This document shows, one piece after another, positions 1 to 5,114 of a DNA stretch of 5,114 nucleotides (within the stretch, counting starts at the first letter, position 1; each line of letters opens with the position of its first letter). Both the position numbers and the translations under genes were made by a program. The notes beneath the pieces were generated by a model, which searched no databases, was not told the origin of the DNA, and worked only from the letters and a program-made list of their open reading frames with translations. This DNA is from JBDTMT01 sp033764095 (GTDB taxonomy: Bacteria; Desulfobacterota; Binatia; HRBIN30; CADEER01): positions 1-5,114 of the forward strand of contig JANRJF010000249.1 in NCBI GenBank assembly GCA_033764095.1, written 5' to 3'.

Positions 1-641
<641 letters not shown>

Positions 642-643
642 GG

Positions 644-661
644 TCCCCCAGATCCCCCAGA
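644..661. repeat. 9-bp perfect tandem duplication before the beta-propeller start
   Basis: TCCCCCAGA occurs twice in a row (644-652 and 653-661). On the minus strand it gives two GGGGGA blocks before the ATG at 641: one only 2 nt away, too close to be a good ribosome binding site, and one about 11 nt away, slightly far. Either could act as a weak Shine-Dalgarno sequence. The duplication is directly visible; a role is inference. Confidence 0.5.
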
Positions 662-700
662 GCGCTGCTACCACGGCCGATCCGGCCCGAGAAAGCGATT

Positions 701-767
701 TCACCGCGGCGACGCGCAGGTGCGGCGGTGACACGGATCTCTCCGCGTCTTCGCGTCGCCGCGGTGA
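701..767. repeat. Long imperfect inverted repeat (hairpin) upstream of holA
   Basis: TCACCGCGGCGACGCG at 701-716 is matched exactly in reverse complement by 752-767. Pairing continues inward to 727 and 741, giving 27-base arms with 23 Watson-Crick pairs, two G-U pairs if transcribed (720:748 and 721:747) and two mismatches, around a 13-nt loop (728-740). No T-run follows, so it does not look like an intrinsic terminator. It lies in the divergent spacer and ends 19 nt before the holA ATG. Its right half (CTCCGCGTCTTCGCG then CCGCGGTGA) resembles a GC-rich version of the repeat element downstream of holA. It could be a dispersed palindromic repeat or a leader hairpin. Confidence 0.7.
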
Positions 768-775
768 CCTGCTTT

Positions 776-783
776 AAAGGGAG
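776..783 (+). promoter_or_regulatory. Ribosome binding site of holA
   Basis: AAAGGGAG lies 3 nt before the ATG at 787. It is purine-rich and Shine-Dalgarno-like, with slightly short spacing. It supports the ATG at 787 as the start. Confidence 0.5.
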
Positions 784-786
784 CCC

Positions 787-2127
787 ATGGCCGATCTCGA
801 CGCGCTCCTCGCCCAGGCCGCCCAAGCGCCGAAGCCGGTGTACCTGTTCATCGGCGAGCCGGTGCAGACCGAGGCGGCGGCGCGCGCGCTGATCGACCGC
901 CTGGTGCCGCCGGAGAAGCGCGACTTCAGCCTCGAGCAGGTCGACGGGCGCTCGGCGCCGATCGGGCCGGTGCTCGACAGCCTGCGCACGCCGAGCCTGT
1001 TCGGCGGCACCAAGCTGGTCTGGCTGCGCGAGCCCACCCTGTTCCTCTCCGGCGACAAGCGCGGCGATGTCACCACCGCGCTGTTCGCGGCGCTCGACGA
1101 GGATCGCGCCCTGGAGGCGGCCGAGAAGCTGCTGGTGCTCGCGGCGCTGGCCGGCTGGACGCAGGCGCAGTTCGCCGAGACCAGCTGGGCGGGCGCCAGC
1201 AAGAGCGAGCAGACCGCCGTCTTCGGCCGCGCCCTGGAGAGCGGCGAGGCCGACGCGGTCGACGCGCTGCGCACGCTGTGCGCCGAGCGCGGCATGACGG
1301 TCAGCGCCTTCCGCGACGAGAGCGGCCAGCTCGAGCAATATCTCGCCGCCGGCCCGCCGCCCGGCACCGTCCTGTGCTGCACGGCGAGCGCCGCCGACCG
1401 CCGCAAGCGGGTGCTGAAGGCGATCGAGAAAGCCGGCGTCGTGCACGAGTTCGCGCTGGCCCGCGAGCGCTCCGGCGCGCTCGGCGTCGAGAGCGTCGAC
1501 GCGCTGATCGAGGCGCGCCTCGGCGGCGCCGGCAAGCGACTGACGCCGGGCGCGCGCCAACTGCTGCAGCGCCGCGCCGGTGCACACGCCGGCGCGCTCG
1601 CCGGCGAGCTCGACAAGCTGGCGCTCTACGTCGGCGACGCGGCGACGATCGACGAGGCGGCGGTGCGCGACAGCGTCCGCGACCTGGCCGAGTCGTGGAT
1701 CTTCGACTTCACCAAGGCGCTGGCGCAGCGCCAGGCGGCGCCCGCGGTCGGCCTGCTGCGCGACCTCTTCGACCAGGGCGAGCACCCGCTGCGGCTGCTG
1801 TCGGTGATCGCCCGCGAGCTGCGCCTGCTGCTGCTGGCGCACGACTGCCTGCGCGGCTCGCTGGCCGGCGCCTTCAGCCCCCGCACCAACTACAACACGT
1901 TCCGCGACACGCTGCTGCCGCGCCTCGCCGAGGACGAGAAGGCCGCCCTCGGCACCCTGCACCCGTTCGTCCTCTACCAGTGCCTGCAGAACGCCAGCCG
2001 CACCCCGCCCGGCCGCCTGCGCCGCGCCATGCTCGGCCTGCAGGCGCTCGACATCGCCTTCAAGAGCACCCCCACCGACCCGCGCCTGCGCCTGGAAGCG
2101 TTCGTCCTCGACTTCTGCCGTTCGTGA
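787..2127 (+). CDS. holA: DNA polymerase III subunit delta (clamp-loader delta)
   Basis: Delta is the clamp-loader subunit that opens the beta sliding clamp during replication. The 446-residue product has the family layout. Residues 18-40 (VYLFIGEPVQTEAAARALID) match the N-terminal strand and helix with the degenerate P-loop position. Residues 62-83 (LDSLRTPSLFGGTKLVWLRE) match the 'tpsLFGgrrlV-vre' segment. PPGTVLCCTASAADRRKRVL (191-210) is the strand and K/R-rich segment before a collar-like region: RLTPGARQLLQRRAGAHAGA (251-270), the ELDKLALYVG motif (274-283) and SWIFDFTKAL (303-312). The C-terminus (LGLQALDIAFKSTP then DPRLRLEAFVLDF) matches the usual end. It is about 100 residues longer than the roughly 340 typical, mostly an extra block at about 88-178 and a longer linker at about 355-392. 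The ATG is supported by AAAGGGAG. No lptE precedes it, unlike in many proteobacteria. Assignment is from recognised motifs only. Confidence 0.9.
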   Translation: MADLDALLAQAAQAPKPVYLFIGEPVQTEAAARALIDRLVPPEKRDFSLEQVDGRSAPIGPVLDSLRTPSLFGGTKLVWLREPTLFLSGDKRGDVTTALFAALDEDRALEAAEKLLVLAALAGWTQAQFAETSWAGASKSEQTAVFGRALESGEADAVDALRTLCAERGMTVSAFRDESGQLEQYLAAGPPPGTVLCCTASAADRRKRVLKAIEKAGVVHEFALARERSGALGVESVDALIEARLGGAGKRLTPGARQLLQRRAGAHAGALAGELDKLALYVGDAATIDEAAVRDSVRDLAESWIFDFTKALAQRQAAPAVGLLRDLFDQGEHPLRLLSVIARELRLLLLAHDCLRGSLAGAFSPRTNYNTFRDTLLPRLAEDEKAALGTLHPFVLYQCLQNASRTPPGRLRRAMLGLQALDIAFKSTPTDPRLRLEAFVLDFCRS

Positions 2128-2133
2128 ATTCTT

Positions 2134-2231
2134 TCCACAGAAAACACAGCGCACCACAGAGAGCACGGAGGCGCCACGTCGAGCCCGGCGCCTCCGTGTT
2201 CTCTGTGGTCATCCGTGTTCATCTGTGGTGA
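2134..2231. repeat. Nested palindromic ACCACAGAG-type intergenic repeat
   Basis: The core is an inverted repeat with 23-base arms (2153-2175 and 2187-2209) and an 11-nt loop (2176-2186). The arms differ only at 2163/2199, a G-U pair if transcribed, so the RNA would form an almost unbroken 23-bp stem. An outer, weaker pair surrounds it: CCACAGAAAACAC (2135-2147) against GTGTTCATCTGTGG (2215-2228), with one bulged base. The right side is also a direct repeat: CCGTGTTCTCTGTGGT (2194-2209) and CCGTGTTCATCTGTGGT (2213-2229). The element is less GC-rich than the genes beside it and fills almost the whole holA-yihY spacer. No T-run follows, so it is a poor intrinsic-terminator candidate, although it may still stall or protect transcripts. 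Sequences of this ACCACAGAG/CTCTGTGG type are familiar as dispersed intergenic repeats in several environmental phyla; copy number here cannot be judged from one window. Confidence 0.85.
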
Positions 2232-2243
2232 AGTTTCTTCTTC

Positions 2244-3161
2244 ATGAAAGGCGTTCCGCTCGCCTCCGAAAGCTGGCTTGAATCGCACGTGCTGCGCCCC
2301 TGGGTGCCGGGGGCGTTGATCGTCATGCCGCTGGCGGCGCTGCGCTTTCTCTCGCACGCCTGCATCCAGTGGGCGGCGGCGCTGGCCTACTACACGCTGA
2401 TCGGCTTCGTGCCGCTGTTCACCGCCGTCTTCGCGCTGATCAAGCTGTTCGGGCTGCATCGCGGGCTGACGCCGTTCGTGGTCAGCACCGTCGGTGCCGG
2501 CTCGCCGGCGGTGGCGCGCGAGATCATCGCCTTCATCGACGCCACCAACCTGAAGGCGGTCGGCGTGCTCGCCGCGCTCGGCGCGTTGCTGGCGGTGATC
2601 GGCATCATGAGCAACGCCGAGCTGTGCTTCAATCAGATCTGGGGCGTGCGCGGCCGCACCTGGCGGCGCAAGTTCCGCTCCTTCTTCCTGCTCTGCATCG
2701 CCGCGCCGCTGCTGCTGCTGCTCGCCCTGGCGCTCACCGCGATCCTGCAGCCCGGCCACCCGCTGTACGAGTTCCTCGACACCTGGCGGCTCGGCGTCGC
2801 CGTGCTGGTCGTCCTGCGCCTGGTGCCCTACGCGTTGCTCTGGCTGAGCTTCACGCTGCTCTACACGCTGCTGCCGAACACCGAGGTGCGCACGCGCTCG
2901 GCGGTGTTCGGCGCCGTCGTCGCCGGCACGCTCTGGCAGCTGGCGCAGTTCGCCTACGTCGTCTTCTTCATCCGCCTGGTGCGCTACAGCGCCGTCTATG
3001 GGGCGCTGTGGCAGCTGCCGATCCTGCTGGCGTGGATCTACGTCGCCTGGGGCATCATCCTGTTCGGCGCCGAGGTGACGCGCGCCCACCAGGAGGTGAG
3101 CGCGCAGCGCCTCGCGTTACGCGCGCCGGCGCGCACGGCCGACCCGCTTACGGTCGAGTAG
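2244..3161 (+). CDS. YihY/BrkB-family inner-membrane protein
   Basis: The 305-residue product has about six hydrophobic helices, near 41-66, 105-122, 144-168, 183-210, 219-242 and 256-276, so it is an integral cytoplasmic-membrane protein of typical length for the family. Family signatures seen: AAALAYYTLIGFVPLF (44-59) in helix 1; the FNQIWGVRGRTWRRKFRSF loop (129-147); LLYTLLPNTEVRTRSAVFGA (205-224); and the C-terminal YSAVYGALWQLPILLAWIYV (248-267) followed by AWGIILFGAEVT. These match the Virul_fac_BrkB/YihY family, once misnamed RNase BN; its biochemical role is not settled, so none is claimed. The ATG at 2244 is the first possible start after an in-frame TGA at 2229-2231. The bases before it (GTTTCTTCTTC) are pyrimidine-rich and lack a Shine-Dalgarno sequence, so a later start such as M28 is possible but would still leave all helices intact. 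The 3' end overlaps the convergent gene by 14 bp. Confidence 0.9.
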   Translation: MKGVPLASESWLESHVLRPWVPGALIVMPLAALRFLSHACIQWAAALAYYTLIGFVPLFTAVFALIKLFGLHRGLTPFVVSTVGAGSPAVAREIIAFIDATNLKAVGVLAALGALLAVIGIMSNAELCFNQIWGVRGRTWRRKFRSFFLLCIAAPLLLLLALALTAILQPGHPLYEFLDTWRLGVAVLVVLRLVPYALLWLSFTLLYTLLPNTEVRTRSAVFGAVVAGTLWQLAQFAYVVFFIRLVRYSAVYGALWQLPILLAWIYVAWGIILFGAEVTRAHQEVSAQRLALRAPARTADPLTVE

Positions 3162-4143
3162 CCGACCGCGTGCGCAACGCGGCCCACAGGGCGAACCCGA
3201 GCGCGACGATCAGCAGCGCGCCGGCGGGGCTCAGCGGCGAGACGATGAGCGGGATCGCGGGGCGCGTCGGCTCGATCACCGGCGTGCTGGTCGGCGTCGG
3301 CGCCGTCGGCTGACTGTCGCTGTCGGCGCTGGCACCGACGACGGCCCCGGCGGCGCAGCCGAATGGGTTCTGCGCGCTCGCCGCCAGGCTGAAGCCGCCG
3401 GCCGCGGCGGCGAACGACGACGCCTGCAGGTCGCCGCCGTAGACGAAGACGATCGCTTCGCCGGGTGTGAGGTCGAAGCCGTCCGACGGTGGCGGCGCGC
3501 AGACGACGGTAGCCACGGTGGCGTCGCCGGCGTCGTCGCAGACGAACTGCAGCCCGCTGGCGGCGATGCCGAAGGCGAACGCCTGGCGCTGGTTCGTCCC
3601 GTCGCACGGCGCCTGCAGGACATCGGCGGTGCAAGCGCCGGCGACACCGCCGGCGTTCGACGACAGCCCGACCAGCGGCTGCAGGTTGACCGCGCCGGCG
3701 CAGTCGATCGGCGACGCACAGACGGTCAGCGCGCCGCCGCCGCTGCCGAGCGTCAGACGGCCGCCGGCGCCGGTGTCGAAGGCGAGCGCGGCGATGAGAT
3801 TGGGCGTCAGGCGATGGCTGCGGCGGACCAGGTCGAAAGGATGCAGCGTAGCGGGGAGCGCCGCGCCGCCGAGCGCCGCGAGCGGGTCGCCGCTGGTCGT
3901 GCCGGCACTGGCGCAGGACGCCGCTCCGGCGATCGAACCGCCGACCGTGGTGACGCGCAGCGCGGCACCGCCGAGGTTGCGCAGCACCTGGTAGGCGGTG
4001 CCATCGGCGGCGCGGAACTGGGTCTGGTCGAGCTGCGCGGCCGCCGGGTGGGCGGCGGCCGCCACCAGCGCGACGAGCGCAACGGCGGCCGGCCGCAGTG
4101 GCGTGCGGAGGCGAGAACCCGCGCCCGCCGCGCCGCAGGTCAT
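3148..4143 (-). CDS. Secreted, cysteine-containing protein with C-terminal membrane anchor, function unknown
   Basis: I do not recognise this 331-residue protein. Residues 1-36 form a signal peptide: R11, R13 and R17, a hydrophobic core 19-31 and an AAA/Q cleavage site after A36. The mature domain (37-277) is Ala/Gly-rich and probably beta-rich. It has eight cysteines (77, 142, 148, 171, 180, 202, 215, 263), an even number that would suit disulfides outside the cytoplasm. Then come a Pro/Thr/Ser linker (278-303, QPTAPTPTSTPVIEPTRP onward), one hydrophobic helix (about 307-323, AGALLIVALGFALWAAL) and a short basic tail (R324, R326, R330). This tripartite end resembles cell-surface sorting or anchoring tails such as IPTL-CTERM or MYXO-CTERM in layout, but I see no exact signature. 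The start ATG overlaps the usp stop (ATGA, 4140-4143) and AGGG (4153-4150) lies 6 nt upstream, supporting this start and translational coupling. The stop TAA lies inside the convergent yihY gene. Confidence 0.82.
   Translation of the reverse strand: MTCGAAGAGSRLRTPLRPAAVALVALVAAAAHPAAAQLDQTQFRAADGTAYQVLRNLGGAALRVTTVGGSIAGAASCASAGTTSGDPLAALGGAALPATLHPFDLVRRSHRLTPNLIAALAFDTGAGGRLTLGSGGGALTVCASPIDCAGAVNLQPLVGLSSNAGGVAGACTADVLQAPCDGTNQRQAFAFGIAASGLQFVCDDAGDATVATVVCAPPPSDGFDLTPGEAIVFVYGGDLQASSFAAAAGGFSLAASAQNPFGCAAGAVVGASADSDSQPTAPTPTSTPVIEPTRPAIPLIVSPLSPAGALLIVALGFALWAALRTRSATRP
4140..4143 (-). promoter_or_regulatory. ATGA stop/start overlap coupling usp to the downstream secreted-protein gene
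   Basis: Read on the minus strand, ATGA holds the start of the secreted-protein gene (4143-4141) and the TGA stop of the usp gene (4142-4140). An AGGG Shine-Dalgarno-like block (4153-4150) lies within the end of usp with 6 nt spacing. This is the classic arrangement for translational coupling by reinitiation. Confidence 0.8.
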
Positions 4144-4583
4144 TTGACGCCCTGGCGCACGACGAACACCGGACAGGGCGCATGGCGGATCAGCTTCTCC
4201 GCGGTCGAGCCGAGCAGCAGATCGCGCAGCTCGGAGCGGCCGTGCGAGGCGGTGACCAACACGTCAACGTCGCGCTCGGCGGCGAGCTTGATCAGGTGCT
4301 CGGCCGGCACGCCGATCTCGACCAGCAACTCGACGTTCGGGTAGCCCTCGAGCCGCTTGGCGCGCAGCTCCTCGAGCATGGCCGTCGTGCGCTCGCGCGC
4401 CTCCTGGAAGCTGCGCGGCCAGTGCCCCTGCGTGTACACGTCGCCGCTCGGCACGTGCACGAAGTGGGCGACGATCAGCGTGCCGTTCGCCAGCTTGGCG
4501 AAGCGCAGCGCGTAGTCGAGCGCGTGGTACGAGCGTTCGCTGAAGTCGGTTCCGCAGAGGATGGTCTTGAACTCGTGCGGCAT
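4140..4583 (-). CDS. Universal stress protein, UspA family, single domain
   Basis: This 147-residue product is the length of a single Usp domain, a cytoplasmic Rossmann-like alpha/beta fold that usually dimerises. The start FKTILCGTDFSERSYHALDY (5-24) is the classic first strand and loop, with D13 at the position that contacts adenine in ATP-binding members. The end TASHGRSELRDLLLGSTAEK (111-130) followed by LIRHAPCPVFVVR is the diagnostic C-terminal region. The nucleotide-binding motif G-x2-G-x9-G-[ST] is nearly intact: A112 replaces the first glycine, then G115, nine residues, G125 and S126. ATP binding is therefore likely but not certain. The ATG at 4583 has GGAGG (4594-4590) 6 nt upstream. 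The gene starts 18 nt after the CoA-transferase stop and its own stop overlaps the next start, so it is the middle gene of a compact unit. Members often respond to stress or energy limitation; the specific role here is unknown. Confidence 0.96.
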   Translation of the reverse strand: MPHEFKTILCGTDFSERSYHALDYALRFAKLANGTLIVAHFVHVPSGDVYTQGHWPRSFQEARERTTAMLEELRAKRLEGYPNVELLVEIGVPAEHLIKLAAERDVDVLVTASHGRSELRDLLLGSTAEKLIRHAPCPVFVVRQGVK

Positions 4584-4589
4584 GGTCGG

Positions 4590-4594
4590 CCTCC
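4590..4594 (-). promoter_or_regulatory. Ribosome binding site of the usp gene
   Basis: GGAGG on the minus strand, 6 nt before the ATG at 4583, is a strong Shine-Dalgarno match with ideal spacing. It lies in the 18-nt gap after the CoA-transferase stop and fixes the usp start. Confidence 0.8.
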
Positions 4595-4601
4595 GTCCTG
4601 T

Positions 4602-5114
4602 TCAGGCGCCGCGGGATTCGGCGCTCCGCGCCTGCTTCTCGTCCATTGCCGCCAGGCTGCGCAAGACCTCGGCGCGTTGTTCGTCGCGGCGCGGCCCGGC
4701 GGCGCGTACGCGGCCGGGCGTGGCGCTGAGCCGCGGCAGCGGACCGTCGAGCCACACGCCGTCGACCGCGACGAAGTAGCCGCGCGCCGCCAGCTGCGGG
4801 TCGCCGTCGCACAGGTCGGCCGCGTCGGCACAGACCCCGGCGGCAATGCCGGCCGCCTGCAGCGCCTCGACCAGCGCCGCCGCGTCGCGCCCGCCCAGCG
4901 CGCCCGCCAGTGCCGCATCGAGCGCCGCCGCGTTGGCGCGGCGCGCCGGCGCGGTGGCAAAGCGCGCCTCCGCCCCCCACGGCACGCCGAGCACCGCGCA
5001 CAGCCGCTGCCATTCGATGTCGTCGGCCACCGCCAGTGCCAGCCAGCGCTCGGCCGCCGCGCCGCCGCGCCGCCGCACCGGCGCGCAGCGATACACGCCG
5101 TGCGGCGCCGCCCG
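4602..5114 (-). CDS. Class III CoA-transferase (CaiB/BaiF family), C-terminal part (5' end outside window)
   Basis: The frame is open from the right edge (starting RAAPHGVYRC) to a TGA at 4604-4602, giving 170 residues. A GTG at 5096 is internal: the conserved HGVYRC lies partly upstream of it, so the gene clearly continues beyond the window. Matches to the C-terminal half of formyl-CoA:oxalate/carnitine-type CoA-transferases, numbering from the edge: ERWLALAVADDIEWQRLCAV (22-41), RFATAPARRANAAALDAALA (51-70), ALVEALQAAGIAAGVCADAA (80-99), GDPQLAARGYFVAVD (104-118) and the RLSATPGRVR strand (128-137). These enzymes move CoA between carboxylic acids; full length is usually about 380-450 residues. 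The catalytic aspartate lies in the missing N-terminal half, so activity and substrate cannot be judged. A short Arg/Gly/Ala-rich stretch (14-20) follows HGVYRC where homologs are usually compact. It is first of the three visible genes in this minus-strand unit. Confidence 0.9.
   Translation of the reverse strand, partial: RAAPHGVYRCAPVRRRGGAAAERWLALAVADDIEWQRLCAVLGVPWGAEARFATAPARRANAAALDAALAGALGGRDAAALVEALQAAGIAAGVCADAADLCDGDPQLAARGYFVAVDGVWLDGPLPRLSATPGRVRAAGPRRDEQRAEVLRSLAAMDEKQARSAESRGA

Noticed and set aside
642..786. Sigma-70 promoters in the divergent spacer
   Set aside because: A divergent promoter pair is expected here, but I see no convincing -35/-10 pairs. TTTAAA at 773-778 lies too close to the ATG and overlaps the ribosome binding site.
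774..1616. Minus-strand open frame of 280 codons opposite holA
   Set aside because: It has a Ser/Ala/Arg-rich composition without motifs, while the opposite strand encodes a recognisable delta subunit.
2153..2209. Intrinsic terminator after holA
   Set aside because: The stem is strong, but no T-run follows it on either strand, and the nested duplicated structure fits a palindromic repeat element better.
1278..2231. Plus-strand open frame of 317 codons overlapping holA in another frame
   Set aside because: The translation is Arg/Ala/Pro-rich and low-complexity, and it runs through the palindromic repeat. It is a shadow of holA.
2134..2231. CRISPR array or insertion-sequence end
   Set aside because: There are only two near-identical direct units with a 3-nt gap, no spacer-length intervals, no transposase gene and no visible target duplication.
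1974..3089. Minus-strand open frame of 371 codons spanning the end of holA, the repeat and most of yihY
   Set aside because: It is long but rich in Gln/Asp/Arg/His in the way an antisense frame of a hydrophobic membrane protein is, has no domain signature, and crosses two genes and a repeat.
3038..4183. Minus-strand open frame of 381 codons overlapping the secreted-protein gene
   Set aside because: It is an Arg-rich frame-shifted shadow. The 331-codon frame has a signal peptide, patterned cysteines, a membrane tail and an ATGA-coupled start.
4264..5013. Minus-strand open frame of 249 codons overlapping usp and the CoA-transferase
   Set aside because: It is an Arg/Ala/Gly-rich shadow in the wrong frame across two recognised genes.

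Overview
The window is very GC-rich bacterial DNA, with codon third positions almost all G or C. It is densely packed: six protein-coding genes, two at the edges and incomplete, and no tRNA, rRNA, CRISPR array or insertion sequence that I can see. The mix of a YncE-type secreted beta-propeller, a secreted protein with a Pro/Thr linker and a C-terminal membrane tail, a class III CoA-transferase and ACCACAGAG-type intergenic repeats suggests an uncultivated Deltaproteobacteria-like lineage (for example Binatota, Myxococcota or Desulfobacterota relatives). This placement is inference from gene flavour, not from a marker phylogeny.

Layout: (1) 1-641, minus strand: N-terminal 213 residues of a secreted beta-propeller protein that runs off the left edge. 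(2) 642-786: a short divergent intergenic region with a 9-bp tandem duplication next to the propeller start and a long hairpin-forming inverted repeat (701-767) just upstream of holA. (3) 787-2127, plus: holA, DNA polymerase III delta subunit, about 100 residues longer than usual. (4) 2128-2243: an intergenic region filled by a nested palindromic repeat of lower GC than its surroundings. (5) 2244-3161, plus: a YihY/BrkB-family six-helix inner-membrane protein. (6) 3148-4143, minus: a secreted, cysteine-containing protein with a C-terminal anchor, whose 3' end overlaps yihY tail-to-tail by 14 bp. (7) 4140-4583, minus: a single-domain universal stress protein. (8) 4602-5114, minus: C-terminal part of a CaiB/BaiF-family CoA-transferase that runs off the right edge.

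The three right-hand minus-strand genes form a tight transcription unit (CoA-transferase, 18-nt gap, usp, ATGA overlap, secreted protein) and are probably co-translated. Their functions do not combine into an obvious pathway. holA and yihY share a strand but are separated by the repeat element and need not be one operon. No multi-gene defence, mobile or biosynthetic system is visible. The least explained structures are the two long intergenic hairpins, each ending a few bases before a start codon, and the enlarged delta subunit.
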